A stretch of 41,494 bases of DNA from Gammaproteobacteria bacterium (GTDB taxonomy: Bacteria; Pseudomonadota; Gammaproteobacteria; Magnimaribacterales; D2472). Both the position numbers and the translations under genes were made by a program. Of the stretch, positions 1 to 8,243 are shown piece by piece (within the stretch, counting starts at the first letter, position 1; every line of letters starts with the position of its first letter). The stretch covers positions 14,218 through 55,711 of the forward strand of contig PBKO01000003.1 of the NCBI GenBank assembly GCA_002721465.1, written 5' to 3'. The notes under the pieces were generated by a model, which saw only the letters and a list, made by a program, of their open reading frames with translations, made no database searches and was not told where the DNA came from.

Positions 1-336
1 ATCTTCTTTGGCAGGCAGCATGAGCATTATTAAAATTGGGATTACGCCTATAATTGTTAAAATCCATAATTGATTCCAGCCACTACGGCCTCTGTCATGA
101 AGCCTTCTTGCAGCAACTGACAAACTTGGAAGTATAGTAATAATTGAAAATATTATTGATAGTGGACCATCGGAATCAATAGAGTCAATCATACCAGTAG
201 AAATTTCCACAAATGCAATTAATATGGCAATTAATCCAATGGCCAGCACAAAATACCAATACTCACTTCTTGATGCTCTACCCTTGAAATCAACATACTT
301 TATAAAACCTGATTTAGCTGCATCTATAAAACTCAT
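1..336 (-). CDS. DUF805 family membrane protein (C-terminus cut by window edge)
   Basis: This gene begins at the ATG at 336 and reads off the left end, giving 112 residues. It shows the DUF805 hallmarks: RASRSEYWYF near residue 20, two hydrophobic segments, and AARRLHDRGRSGW around residues 80-92. A third hydrophobic segment follows close to the cut end. DUF805 proteins are small inner-membrane proteins of unknown function, and this length is near the usual total, so only a few residues are probably missing. No Shine-Dalgarno is seen. A weak -10-like TAGCCT (rc of 343-348) lies six bases upstream of the ATG. The gene is divergent from the PhoD-like phosphatase. Confidence 0.85.
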   Translation of the reverse strand, partial: MSFIDAAKSGFIKYVDFKGRASRSEYWYFVLAIGLIAILIAFVEISTGMIDSIDSDGPLSIIFSIITILPSLSVAARRLHDRGRSGWNQLWILTIIGVIPILIMLMLPAKED

Positions 337-453
337 ACGTTTAGGCTATCATAATTAAATCGGCGTAATTAAAAAACTATGTATAAATTTAAAAGGTATT
401 TTTATTATTCAGAAACAATGAATAATACTTAATCTAATAGTTATAATCTTTAA
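337..453. promoter_or_regulatory. divergent intergenic region with a leaderless-type promoter for the PhoD-like gene
   Basis: This AT-rich spacer lies between two divergent genes. On the plus strand TATAAT occupies 442-447 and the ATG follows at 454 after exactly six bases, with no Shine-Dalgarno. Transcription would be expected to start at or next to the A of the ATG. No clear -35 element is visible. The promoter is inferred from spacing and consensus only. Confidence 0.5.
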
Positions 454-1464
454 ATGAAGTTTAGAATAATTTTAATGACATTTTTATGTTTATGCATTTC
501 AAATATATTAATATCTAGAGAATATATTATTGGATTTGGTTCTTGCATTGATCAAAACTTCCCTCAACCTATATGGGATTCAATCGAAAATGAAAATGTA
601 GATGCATTCTTCTTTCTTGGTGATAATGTTTATGGTGATCATCCAAGTGGTGATCTTCAAAAACTAAAGAAAAGCTATTCAATCCAATCAACAAAATTTC
701 CAAAATGGCTAGAAGATAAAAAAGTAATTAGCATTTGGGACGATCATGATTATGGAATAAATGATGGAGGTGGAGATTTCATAAATAAAAGAGATTCTCA
801 AAAGCTGTTCTTAGATTTTTGGAAAATCCCTACTAACGATATTAGACATGAGAGAGATGGACTCTACCATAATGAATTAATCAATTTAGATGGCTTTATA
901 ATTAATATCATCGTTCTTGATACTAGATTTTTTCGTTCAAGATTAAATGCTACCAAAGCTCCCTACTTATCAAATAATAATCCAACAACCACTATACTTG
1001 GAGAAAAGCAATGGAGTTGGCTTGAGAGTGCATTGACGCAAGAAGCAGATCTTACATTAGTTTTATCCTCTATACAGGTTCTAGCTAAAGAACATATTTT
1101 TGAGAAATGGAATTTATTTCCTCACGAAAGATCAAGATTAATAGACCTTTTGAACTCTAATCAATCAAAAACAATTATCCTATCAGGTGATAGACATAAA
1201 GGAGGACTCTATGAAAAAGGTAGCCTTAAAGAATTAACATCATCATCTTTAAATAAACCAATTCTAGCTGCGCGATTAAGCAGAACTCTAAAGGTCATTC
1301 CAAATTCAATGCAAAAACAACTTATTGAAATGGATTCATATCTAAAAACTAAAATTTATAACTATGAAAATTTTGGTTTAATTAAGATAGATACTAAAAA
1401 TAATCAAATTGAAATATCATTAAATGATATAGATGGAAATCTAATTTTTAGTGAGCTAATTTAA
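454..1464 (+). CDS. PhoD-like metallophosphatase, exported
   Basis: The 336-residue product starts with a signal peptide of about 21 residues and is probably periplasmic. Motifs follow the PhoD/alkaline phosphatase D order: GSC near residue 29, FFLGDNVYGD around 53-62, WDDHDYG around 95-101, and LSGDRHKG near 248-255. These supply the metal-binding Asp, Asn and His residues. The family hydrolyses phosphomono- or diesters with Fe/Ca centres. The protein is shorter than classical PhoD, about 500 residues, and lacks the N-terminal Fn3-like region, so it belongs to the compact bacterial subgroup. The substrate is not known. No Pho box was recognised upstream. Confidence 0.85.
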   Translation: MKFRIILMTFLCLCISNILISREYIIGFGSCIDQNFPQPIWDSIENENVDAFFFLGDNVYGDHPSGDLQKLKKSYSIQSTKFPKWLEDKKVISIWDDHDYGINDGGGDFINKRDSQKLFLDFWKIPTNDIRHERDGLYHNELINLDGFIINIIVLDTRFFRSRLNATKAPYLSNNNPTTTILGEKQWSWLESALTQEADLTLVLSSIQVLAKEHIFEKWNLFPHERSRLIDLLNSNQSKTIILSGDRHKGGLYEKGSLKELTSSSLNKPILAARLSRTLKVIPNSMQKQLIEMDSYLKTKIYNYENFGLIKIDTKNNQIEISLNDIDGNLIFSELI

Positions 1465-1485
1465 AAATTTAAAATGGAGTGAAAT

Positions 1486-1755
1486 ATGTATGTAGCAGTA
1501 AGAGCAGAAGTTGAGAGTGTAGATGTCTGGAGAGAACAATTTAAAACTCACAACGAATTATTTAAAAAACAAGGTGTTTCAATCGCCTATATGGGAGCGA
1601 CAGGGGATAACAAAGTATTAGCCATTTTTGATACAAATGATTTGGATGCTTTTATAAAAGTATTTAATGATCCAGTTACAGCTGAGGCAATGTCAAATGA
1701 CAAAATTACTGGTGGTGTTGAGATGTTTGTCATGGATGAGACATATACACCATGA
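1486..1755 (+). CDS. small dimeric alpha/beta-barrel (ABM-like) protein
   Basis: This 89-residue cytoplasmic protein has a good Shine-Dalgarno (ATGGAGTG) before the ATG. The pattern is strand (YVAVRAEV), helix (WREQFKTHNELFKKQG), strands (IAYMGAT, KVLAIFDT), then helix (LDAFIKVFNDPVTAEAM), which fits the ferredoxin-like fold of the antibiotic biosynthesis monooxygenase/DUF3764-type superfamily. Such proteins bind small ligands or act as cofactor-free oxygenases, and no catalytic residue can be assigned here. It overlaps the next gene by ATGA and follows the phosphatase by 21 bases, so the three may be one transcript. Confidence 0.7.
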   Translation: MYVAVRAEVESVDVWREQFKTHNELFKKQGVSIAYMGATGDNKVLAIFDTNDLDAFIKVFNDPVTAEAMSNDKITGGVEMFVMDETYTP

Positions 1756-2132
1756 ATAAAAAATCATTTTTTTTAATATTTGTTGCTTCAGGTGTTTTCT
1801 TGATTTCATTATCATATGGAATAGTACCAAGTAAAACCTTGTCTTATTTATACGGTATTGAAGTAGATAGCGTAAATCTATCAAATATATTCAGGGCTGT
1901 AATGGGACTATATATCGGCTTTGTAACCTTTTGGATAACAGGAGCCTTTAATGATTCTCTTAAAATTCCTGCATTGTGGAGTTTAATATTTTTTATGGTC
2001 GGACTAGCATCTGGAAGGTTTCTAAGCTTAATAATTGATGGTATTCCACATCCTCTTTTTGTTCTTTGGATGTTGTTAGAAATTATATTTGGTGTTTTAG
2101 GATATAAATATATAAAGGATTCTAACCAATAA
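1752..2132 (+). CDS. DUF4345-like small membrane protein
   Basis: The protein has 126 residues and four hydrophobic segments: about 5-25, 46-66, 76-95 and 103-120. Spacing and the FRAVMGLYIGF motif resemble DUF4345 proteins, which have no known function. The start codon overlaps the stop of the preceding gene (ATGA, 1752-1755), indicating translational coupling. The stop lies directly against the stop of the convergent NTF2-like lipoprotein, leaving no space for a terminator. The fold call is by pattern only. Confidence 0.7.
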   Translation: MNKKSFFLIFVASGVFLISLSYGIVPSKTLSYLYGIEVDSVNLSNIFRAVMGLYIGFVTFWITGAFNDSLKIPALWSLIFFMVGLASGRFLSLIIDGIPHPLFVLWMLLEIIFGVLGYKYIKDSNQ

Positions 2133-2654
2133 TTAGTCGTCTTCAATTAATTTATTTTTATATAATCTTGTTCCAACCAAAAGGTCGCTGTTATATTCTC
2201 TTACTTTATAGATTAAGCTGTCTTTAAACTTAAAAACCCAAACGTATTTATTATCATATTCACCATTTATACCCTCAGCATCTCCTTCTTGAATTATTGC
2301 TACACCTTCAGTATCTGCAATTGTATCAATAGTCTTTAGAACTATTCCATTAGGTAGTAGCTCACCAACAACCGGCCAATAATCTGAAAAAAAATCTTCT
2401 TTCCCATAAGAAACTCCGCCTTTACCATATGGCCCATTTACATTTTCAGTTATGCCCATGTACACAAAGGTAAATTCTTCATGCATCGAATTTTTAACAT
2501 TCTCCAAGTTGTTTGACAAAAGATCGTCTATCCAACTTTGGGCTAATTCAATATTCTCATTTGTAGCTTTGTCGACATCAATATATTGAACATTTGAATA
2601 CTCACATGAATATAAAAACATCAGACCAAAAATCAACGTATAAATTTTTTTCAT
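2133..2654 (-). CDS. NTF2/SnoaL-like lipoprotein
   Basis: The 173-residue product starts with a lipoprotein signal ending FLYSC, so the mature N-terminus is a lipidated Cys near residue 17. The body fits an NTF2-like cone fold: helix (NENIELAQSWIDDLLSNN), the pocket region EEFTFVYMG, then strands ending in KVREYNSDL, as in SnoaL/DUF4440 relatives. Members bind small hydrophobic ligands or act as isomerases, and nothing here fixes an activity. A Shine-Dalgarno (GGAGAGAG) precedes the ATG. It lies in a cluster of ABM-like and other NTF2-like genes. Confidence 0.65.
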   Translation of the reverse strand: MKKIYTLIFGLMFLYSCEYSNVQYIDVDKATNENIELAQSWIDDLLSNNLENVKNSMHEEFTFVYMGITENVNGPYGKGGVSYGKEDFFSDYWPVVGELLPNGIVLKTIDTIADTEGVAIIQEGDAEGINGEYDNKYVWVFKFKDSLIYKVREYNSDLLVGTRLYKNKLIEDD

Positions 2655-2802
2655 AATTAAACTCTCTCTCCGTTACGCATATACTAAATAATATTTAATA
2701 CATAATAAATTATATTTAATACGTACATTTTTTATACTTATTTTTTAAACTTTATATTAAACTTCAAGCTGTTATATTTTTTTAATAAAGAGGAGATTTA
2801 AG

Positions 2803-3540
2803 ATGAATAAATTAATTTTTACAATGAGTTTAATATTTTCATTAAATTCATTTGCGCAAGAAAATAAGTATGAACCTGAAGCAAATAAAGCTGAGTATTA
2901 TGCTGTCAAATATTTACCAGGAAAAAACTATATGGATTTTAGAAATTGGGTTATGGAGAATCAAGAGAAAGTCCTGAATAAAACTGATGTTTATGATAAT
3001 TTTGATATTGCACTATTCCAACCTCAATTTGGTACAGACTTGACACAGTTTGACGCTGTATTTCTAGGGTTATGGCCGAACGCAACTGAAATGTTTGCAG
3101 GCATGGAGTACTGGACAAAAAATGGAGGGGAACAAAATGCTAAAGTTCCTGTAAAAACTGTTCAAGCTGTAGATACTTGGCAATGGGCAGTTTCTGCACC
3201 TGAGGGAGATCCAGACATTGGAGTTGTAAGATTTTCAGATTGTAAAATGAAAGATGGTGTAAATGCTAACCAAGTATTTGATGCACTTAAAGATTTTGCG
3301 ATTGCTGCAAAAGAAACTGGTGATAACCTTGGCAGAAAAATGATTTTTCCAGGATCTGGAGGAACAGAAGGAGATTATGACTATGTCTATTCTCTATATG
3401 CAAGATCAATTAGTGAATTAGGTGTTGGCAACGATAATTATTGGGAAAACATTCTCGGATCTGATGAGGATATTGCTCTTGGAGAACTTCTTGATAACTG
3501 TTCAAACTATAGAATGTATATTACTGAGAGACTAAGATAA
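2803..3540 (+). CDS. secreted duplicated-domain protein, family A
   Basis: The 245-residue product has a type I signal peptide (cleavage likely after SFA, residue 18). It contains two copies of one alpha/beta unit. Copy 1 (about 28-130) starts AEYYAVKYLPGK; copy 2 (about 137-243) starts VVRFSDCKMKDG and ends LDNCSNYR, with a Cys near each end. Copy 2 closely matches the protein at 18062-18814: both have a DGVNA/EGVNA turn, GRKMI followed by F/W-P, then DYDYV. Each unit looks like a ferredoxin-like ABM barrel, so the pair may form an internal dimer. No function is recognised. Shine-Dalgarno AGGAG; terminator follows. Confidence 0.75.
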   Translation: MNKLIFTMSLIFSLNSFAQENKYEPEANKAEYYAVKYLPGKNYMDFRNWVMENQEKVLNKTDVYDNFDIALFQPQFGTDLTQFDAVFLGLWPNATEMFAGMEYWTKNGGEQNAKVPVKTVQAVDTWQWAVSAPEGDPDIGVVRFSDCKMKDGVNANQVFDALKDFAIAAKETGDNLGRKMIFPGSGGTEGDYDYVYSLYARSISELGVGNDNYWENILGSDEDIALGELLDNCSNYRMYITERLR

Positions 3541-3547
3541 ATCCCTC

Positions 3548-3581
3548 AAAAAAAAGGTCTTTTTTTAAGGCCTTTTTTTTT
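3548..3581 (+). terminator. rho-independent terminator after the secreted protein
   Basis: The 5' arm is an A-run followed by GGTCTT, a T-rich loop follows, and the 3' arm AAGGCC runs into nine T. One G-T wobble occurs in the stem. The A-run and T-run would also pair, so it may work in both directions. Confidence 0.8.
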
Positions 3582-3642
3582 CAAATAAGAAAACTATTTT
3601 TATTTTTTTCATGTATGATGAAGGCCTTAATATAAGGAAACT

Positions 3643-3888
3643 ATGAATATATACGTTGGAAATATCTCTTGGGGTTTAAACGACCAAGATCTAGAAAACA
3701 TTTTTGCTGAATACGGTACCGTTACATCAGCAAAAATCATCACTGATAGAATGACAAACAGATCTAGAGGATTTGGTTTTGTTGAAATGAGTGATGGTGC
3801 AGAAGCTGCAATCGAAGCGCTAAATGGATCTGAGCAAGACGGAAGAGCTCTTGTCGTTAACGAATCAAGACCAAAAGATAAAAGTTAA
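3643..3888 (+). CDS. RRM-domain RNA-binding protein
   Basis: The 81 residues form a single RNA recognition motif. RNP2 is IYVGNI at residues 3-8 and RNP1 is RGFGFVEM at about 42-49, with the two conserved aromatic Phe of RNP1 present. A short basic tail (RPKDKS) replaces the glycine-rich tail seen in cyanobacterial Rbp proteins. Such proteins bind single-stranded RNA and are often cold-regulated. An AAGGAAA Shine-Dalgarno precedes the ATG. Its stop is shared with the convergent gene in the palindrome TTAA (3885-3888). Confidence 0.9.
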   Translation: MNIYVGNISWGLNDQDLENIFAEYGTVTSAKIITDRMTNRSRGFGFVEMSDGAEAAIEALNGSEQDGRALVVNESRPKDKS

Positions 3889-4277
3889 TTTAAACCTTCT
3901 AAAGCTTCAATCATTTTTTCCTGTACTTTTTGGACGGCCTGATATGGCCTAATCATTACCTTGAAATCTACTATTTGACCATCTGAATTCCATTCGATCA
4001 TATCGACGCCATTAACTGATATGTCGTCTATAAATGTCTCAAATTCCAATACTGAATACATTCCATCATGAATTTCCTTTGTGTATAAGAACTTCTCCAT
4101 GTTGAAAGATTGACCGGCTGCAGCTAAATACATTTTTGTAATTTCTTTTCCAACAAGAGGCTTAAAGACGACTGGTGAAGAGAAGACAGCACCTTCAGAT
4201 ATTAATTGATCAAGTTTTTTCATTTCACTTGCATTAACAACTTCGTGCCATTTATGAATAAAATCTTTTGCCTGCAT
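3885..4277 (-). CDS. SnoaL/NTF2-like protein, cytoplasmic
   Basis: The protein is 130 residues with no signal peptide. It begins with the NTF2-type helix AKDFIHKWHEVVNASE and continues with the pocket strand ISEGAVFSSPVVFKPLVGKE, which is typical of SnoaL-like nuclear transport factor 2 family proteins. C-terminal strands include VDMIEWNSDGQIVDFKVMIRP. The family includes polyketide cyclases, ketosteroid isomerases and many unassigned proteins. No substrate can be inferred. A Shine-Dalgarno AGGAAA precedes the ATG. It is convergent with the RRM gene and shares the TTAA stop. Confidence 0.75.
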   Translation of the reverse strand: MQAKDFIHKWHEVVNASEMKKLDQLISEGAVFSSPVVFKPLVGKEITKMYLAAAGQSFNMEKFLYTKEIHDGMYSVLEFETFIDDISVNGVDMIEWNSDGQIVDFKVMIRPYQAVQKVQEKMIEALEGLN

Positions 4278-4347
4278 TATATTTTCCTAAAATAAATTGT
4301 TGATATTATTTAGTTACAGTAATATCTTATTATCTTAGGAGTTAATT

Positions 4348-4776
4348 ATGAAGAATTTTTTAATTTTGACATTAATGCTTCCTGGTCTGCTGCTAGGAAT
4401 GCATCATAAAACAAATCCAATTATTTTTTATTTAGATCTTGATGTTGCCGAGGGAAAATCAGATGGTGCAGATAATTTTATAAATTATCTTGTAGAAACT
4501 GTAGAAAAAACTGAACCTAAAACCATGTATTACAAGTACTGGATCTCTGAGGATAAAAAAAGTGTGTCACTGATGGAAGTGTATCACTCAAATGAAGATG
4601 CAATTTTTCATATGAATGCTTTTGCTGAAGCACCTCACAGAGATAAGTTTCTTGAAACTTTTATTGTAAGTAGTTTTCAGGTTTTAGGAGACACTAATGC
4701 TGAGTTAAAAGAAGCTTTAAAAGCCTATACTGATGATCACCGAATGTTAGTTGATGGTTTTCAAAGGAACAAATGA
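4348..4776 (+). CDS. exported single-domain ABM-like protein
   Basis: This protein has 142 residues with a short hydrophobic N-terminus (residues 1-18) that looks like a signal peptide. The rest fits one ABM-type unit: strand NPIIFYLDLDV, helix SDGADNFINYLVETVEKTEP, strands TMYYKYWIS and SVSLMEVYHS, then helix EDAIFHMNAFAEAPHRDKF. The YHSNEDAIFHMN segment is typical of the quinol/antibiotic monooxygenase superfamily. No catalytic residue is identifiable. A clear Shine-Dalgarno (TAGGAG) is present. The stop overlaps the next start as ATGA (4773-4776), so the two are translationally coupled. Confidence 0.7.
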   Translation: MKNFLILTLMLPGLLLGMHHKTNPIIFYLDLDVAEGKSDGADNFINYLVETVEKTEPKTMYYKYWISEDKKSVSLMEVYHSNEDAIFHMNAFAEAPHRDKFLETFIVSSFQVLGDTNAELKEALKAYTDDHRMLVDGFQRNK

Positions 4777-5144
4777 GTATGAATAATAAAGAACAAATAG
4801 AAACCTGCATAAATATTTATTATGAGGGTTGCTGCGAATCTGACCCTGCAAAAATTAAAGAAGCATTTGATAAAAATGCAATGATAAGCGGTTATTTACC
4901 AGATGGCTTACATGAAATGAATTTAGATGAATTTGCAGGATTTGTTGCTGATCAACAACCATCACCCAAGGAAAAGGGCGATGAAGAATTTCTAGAAATA
5001 ATTTCATGTGAAATAGTTGGAGATACTGCAATTGTTCAAATAAGAGAGGCATACTTGGGGATGACTTTTATTGATTCATTCTCTTTTTTAAAAAAGGATA
5101 ATTCATGGAGAATATACACAAAGTTATTCCATGTTGAGTCATAA
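4773..5144 (+). CDS. lumazine-binding/DUF4440-type NTF2-like protein
   Basis: The 123-residue protein has no signal peptide. It starts with EQIETCINIYYEGCCESDPAKIKEAF and a DKNAMISGYLPDG turn, the pattern of Lumazine_bd_2 NTF2-like proteins. The C-terminal strands DTAIVQIREAYLGMTFIDSF and WRIYTKLFHVE complete the fold. It is coupled to the exported ABM-like gene by ATGA and is followed 28 bases later by a duplicated-domain lipoprotein, suggesting a three-gene unit. A second in-frame ATG two codons later (4779) could also be the start. Function is unknown. Confidence 0.75.
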   Translation: MSMNNKEQIETCINIYYEGCCESDPAKIKEAFDKNAMISGYLPDGLHEMNLDEFAGFVADQQPSPKEKGDEEFLEIISCEIVGDTAIVQIREAYLGMTFIDSFSFLKKDNSWRIYTKLFHVES

Positions 5145-5172
5145 AAATATATATACATAGAGGAGAAAATAT

Positions 5173-6069
5173 ATGTTCTTTAAAAATAAATTGATGATAG
5201 CGTTTGTAATAAGTATTTTATTTGTTACAAGCTGTTCAAATGAGATGTCTAATGAATCTCCTGGAGACAGAAAAGATGCAGAAATTTATGCAGAATTTGT
5301 AGATTCATTGGAAAGCACTGATGGACAAACCTATGTCGAATTTATGGCATGCACACGAGGACCAGACTTCAATGCTGAAAACTCTACAAAGATGATTGCA
5401 GATTGGCAAAAGTTAATAACTGCTGAATCATTGTTTGGTGTTTGGGGATATGTTCCAGCTGCAGATACAAATGCTTTTGGAGATTCGTTATGGTGGGAGC
5501 TGAATTGGAATTCAAAACAAGAAGCGGATGCCGAATGGAATGCTTGGAATCTGAATGAAGAGGCACAAGCTTGGGCTGAAGAATATTCAAATGTAATGGT
5601 TTGTGATGGAGAGGGAAGAAATTCTTTTGATGGCGTGTATCCAATTTTACCTAATACATATGGAGCTGTTAATGAAAGTGGATACTTTTACAGCGAATTT
5701 TATCAATGCAGTTATACCGATGGCTCAGATAGGACAAATGCTGAAGCTTTTTTACCAGGATTTACTGATGCAGTAAGTAACTCTGATTACAATGGAACTG
5801 GTTATTCGTATGCAAATTATTTTGCATATAAAAATGCAGACGGATCTCATACAGATGCAGATGTTGACTTTCTATGGGCAAATTTTTCAAATACTGAAGA
5901 TTCGATGGACAAAGCAGCTCAATCATTTGAAAAGGATGTGAGAGGTGAAATGTTTCCTTTATTTAGTGAGTTTGCAACTTGCGCAGAAGTTCCTGATGTT
6001 TATCATGGTTGGACATTTTACATAGGTGATAAAAAAGAGTTCATGCCTGATTTTTCATCAAGAGGCTAA
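5173..6069 (+). CDS. duplicated-domain lipoprotein, family A
   Basis: The 298-residue product has a lipoprotein signal ending FVTSC (Cys about 21). Two related units follow. Unit 1 (about 55-150) starts YVEFMACTRGPDFNAEN, contains DSLWWELNWNS and ends VMVCDGEG. Unit 2 (about 170-290) starts EFYQCSYTDGSDR, contains VDFLWANFSN and ends FATCAEV. Each unit has a Cys in the first and last strands, consistent with a disulfide. The same plan is seen at 2803, 18062, 32522 and 33395 (minus). The family is not one I recognise; the barrel-like fold is inferred. Shine-Dalgarno GAGGAG; terminator follows. Confidence 0.75.
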   Translation: MFFKNKLMIAFVISILFVTSCSNEMSNESPGDRKDAEIYAEFVDSLESTDGQTYVEFMACTRGPDFNAENSTKMIADWQKLITAESLFGVWGYVPAADTNAFGDSLWWELNWNSKQEADAEWNAWNLNEEAQAWAEEYSNVMVCDGEGRNSFDGVYPILPNTYGAVNESGYFYSEFYQCSYTDGSDRTNAEAFLPGFTDAVSNSDYNGTGYSYANYFAYKNADGSHTDADVDFLWANFSNTEDSMDKAAQSFEKDVRGEMFPLFSEFATCAEVPDVYHGWTFYIGDKKEFMPDFSSRG

Positions 6070-6077
6070 ATCTTAAA

Positions 6078-6114
6078 TAAAAAAGGAAGCTGCTTTGTGC
6101 AGCTTCCTTTTTTT
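6078..6114 (+). terminator. rho-independent terminator
   Basis: A perfect stem GGAAGCTGC / GCAGCTTCC is extended by an A-run and T-run around a five-base loop TTTGT. It lies between the lipoprotein stop (6069) and the alanine dehydrogenase start. Confidence 0.9.
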
Positions 6115-6133
6115 GTGGTACATTCTACATATT

Positions 6134-7225
6134 ATGATTATTGGAGTTCCAACAGAAGTTAAAAATAATGAGAGCCGCGTTGGTTTGACGCCAAGTTCTG
6201 TGCAAAAAATTGTAAGTTCTGGACATAATGTTTTGATTCAAAAAAATGCTGGGGCAAATATTGGTTTTTTTGATGATCAATATTTAAGTTCAGGTGCAAA
6301 AATTTTAGACTCTGCAGAAGATGTATATAAATCGTCAGAAATGATCGTAAAAGTTAAAGAACCTATTCCAGATGAGTATAGTTATTTAAGAGATGATTTG
6401 ACTTTATTTACATACCTCCACTTAGCAGGAGATCCAGAAAACGCAAAAAGATTAATAGATACTGGAGTAACAGGTATTGCTTATGAAACTGTTACTGCTG
6501 CCGATGGCTCAATGCCGCTATTAGCACCTATGAGTACAATAGCAGGCCAATTAGCTTTTGTTGTTGGCTCGTATCATCTTTTAAAACACAATAAAGGAAA
6601 GGGTGTAATGATTGGGAAGATGGAAGATATTGAACCTAGAATTGTTACAGTTGTAGGTGCTGGAGTGGCTGGAACACAATCCATATCAAAAGCATTGGAC
6701 AACAATGCACTAGTGAAGGTTCTAGATACTTCAGAATCGAAATTACAGGCACTAGAGAAGGAATTTGGTTCAAAAAACATCGAGTATATTATCTCTACAA
6801 ATGATTCAGTGCAAACTTCAATCAATGATTCTGATTTGGTTATCGGAAGTGTTTATGTGGTTGGAAAAGAGGCTCCAAAAGTGGTGTCAAAAGATATGCT
6901 TATTTCAATGAAACCTGGAACTGTTATGGTTGATGTTTCAATTGATCAGGGCGGATGTTTTGAAAGTAGCAAACCAACTACTCACGATAATCCAACATTC
7001 GTTAAAAATGATATTGTTCACTACTGTGTTACTAACATGCCTGGTGCTGTTCCTTTGACTGCAACTGAAGCATTAAATAAAGTTACACTTTCTTACATAG
7101 AAAATTTGGCCAACAAAGGAATTGATAAAGCTCTTTCAGAAGATAAACATTTAAGAAACGGTCTTAACATCCAGCATGGAACTATTACTCATCAAGGTGT
7201 AAAAGATTCATTAGAAAAATTTTAA
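6134..7225 (+). CDS. ald: alanine dehydrogenase
   Basis: The product catalyses NAD-dependent interconversion of L-alanine with pyruvate and ammonium in the cytoplasm. The ATG at 6134 gives 363 residues beginning MIIGVPTEVK; an upstream in-frame ATG at 6095 lies inside the terminator and was rejected. Substrate residues known for the family are at the expected numbers: Arg15 (ESRVG), Lys75 (KVKEP) and His96 (HLAGD). The nucleotide-binding region includes VTVVGAGVAGTQS around 170-182, and an Asp lies in VMVDVSIDQGG. No Shine-Dalgarno is evident; a -10-like TACATT (6119-6124) ends nine bases before the ATG, so the leader may be very short. The reductase follows 10 bases later. Confidence 0.95.
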   Translation: MIIGVPTEVKNNESRVGLTPSSVQKIVSSGHNVLIQKNAGANIGFFDDQYLSSGAKILDSAEDVYKSSEMIVKVKEPIPDEYSYLRDDLTLFTYLHLAGDPENAKRLIDTGVTGIAYETVTAADGSMPLLAPMSTIAGQLAFVVGSYHLLKHNKGKGVMIGKMEDIEPRIVTVVGAGVAGTQSISKALDNNALVKVLDTSESKLQALEKEFGSKNIEYIISTNDSVQTSINDSDLVIGSVYVVGKEAPKVVSKDMLISMKPGTVMVDVSIDQGGCFESSKPTTHDNPTFVKNDIVHYCVTNMPGAVPLTATEALNKVTLSYIENLANKGIDKALSEDKHLRNGLNIQHGTITHQGVKDSLEKF

Positions 7226-7235
7226 GGAGAAAATT

Positions 7236-8243
7236 ATGGAAAAAGTATTGGTAACTGGAGCAACAGGATATATTGCATTGCATTGTATTCACCAACTTTT
7301 AAATCAAGGCTATGCTGTTAATGGTTCCCTAAGATCTCCTGAAAGAAAAGATGAGATTATTGAGGCTTTAAAAAAAGATAGTACGCCAGTAGAAAATTTA
7401 AGTCTATTTACATTTAATTTGACCGAAGATGACGGATGGGATGAGGGAATGGAAGGATGTGATTTTTTACTACATGTTGCATCTCCACTTTCTATAAATA
7501 CTCACGATGAAGATTATTTTGTAAAACCTGCTGTGTCTGGTGTTAAAAGAGCATTCAAATTTGCAAAAAAACATAATGTAAAAAAAGTAATTTTGACTTC
7601 ATCAGTTGCTGCCATTTTAGAAACCGGTGAAGATAAAAAATATTTTGATGAAACGGATTGGTCTGATCCAGAAAGCCCTGAAATAAGTCATTATTCAAAA
7701 AGCAAAACTTTGGCTGAGATGGCAGCTTGGGATTTTGTGAAAGAGGAAGGACATCCATTTGAATTAGCAGTCATCAACCCTGCGCTTGTAACAGGACCAT
7801 CTTTAACAAATGATCTTGGTGAGTCTAATAAAGCAATAGAGATGGTGGTAACAGGAAAGATGCCAGTTGCAATACCTATTCAGTTTGGTTTTGTTGATGT
7901 AAGAGATGTTGCAGATGCACATATTCTTGCAATGAAAAGCTCATCAAGCAATGGTGAAAGATTTGCATTATCTGAAAAAGATCTTTGGTACAAAGATATT
8001 GCAAAAATACTTAAAAGCAACGGCTTTAATAAAGCACCAAGCTTAAGCGTACCAATATGGTTGGCTAAATTTTTGGCTAATTTCAACCAGCAACTTAAAA
8101 CTACAGTTCCTTTTATGGGAAGAGTAAGGAGCACAAGCAAAACAACCAAAGCTGAAGATATTCTTGGGTGGAATCCAAGACCTGCAGAAGAGTCTATTTT
8201 AGATGTTGCAAATCAAATTAAAGAGATGGGATTAATTAAATAA
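7236..8243 (+). CDS. NAD(P)-dependent extended SDR reductase (dihydroflavonol-reductase-like)
   Basis: The 335-residue protein has the Rossmann motif VTGATGYIA at residues 5-13 and, further on, TSSVAAI and the catalytic YSKSK (Tyr-x-x-x-Lys) around 149-153. It resembles bacterial aldehyde/dihydroflavonol 4-reductase-like extended SDRs, which reduce aldehydes or ketones to alcohols. NPALVTGPS and FVDVRDVADAH are also typical. A Shine-Dalgarno AAGGAG lies in the 10-base gap after ald, so the two are probably co-transcribed. Substrate is unassigned. The stop overlaps the convergent membrane reductase by eight bases. Confidence 0.88.
   Translation: MEKVLVTGATGYIALHCIHQLLNQGYAVNGSLRSPERKDEIIEALKKDSTPVENLSLFTFNLTEDDGWDEGMEGCDFLLHVASPLSINTHDEDYFVKPAVSGVKRAFKFAKKHNVKKVILTSSVAAILETGEDKKYFDETDWSDPESPEISHYSKSKTLAEMAAWDFVKEEGHPFELAVINPALVTGPSLTNDLGESNKAIEMVVTGKMPVAIPIQFGFVDVRDVADAHILAMKSSSSNGERFALSEKDLWYKDIAKILKSNGFNKAPSLSVPIWLAKFLANFNQQLKTTVPFMGRVRSTSKTTKAEDILGWNPRPAEESILDVANQIKEMGLIK

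Noticed and set aside
6095-6133. Upstream in-frame start of alanine dehydrogenase at 6095.
   Set aside because: It falls within the 3' arm of a strong terminator, and the extra residues are absent from the family, which begins at MIIGVP.
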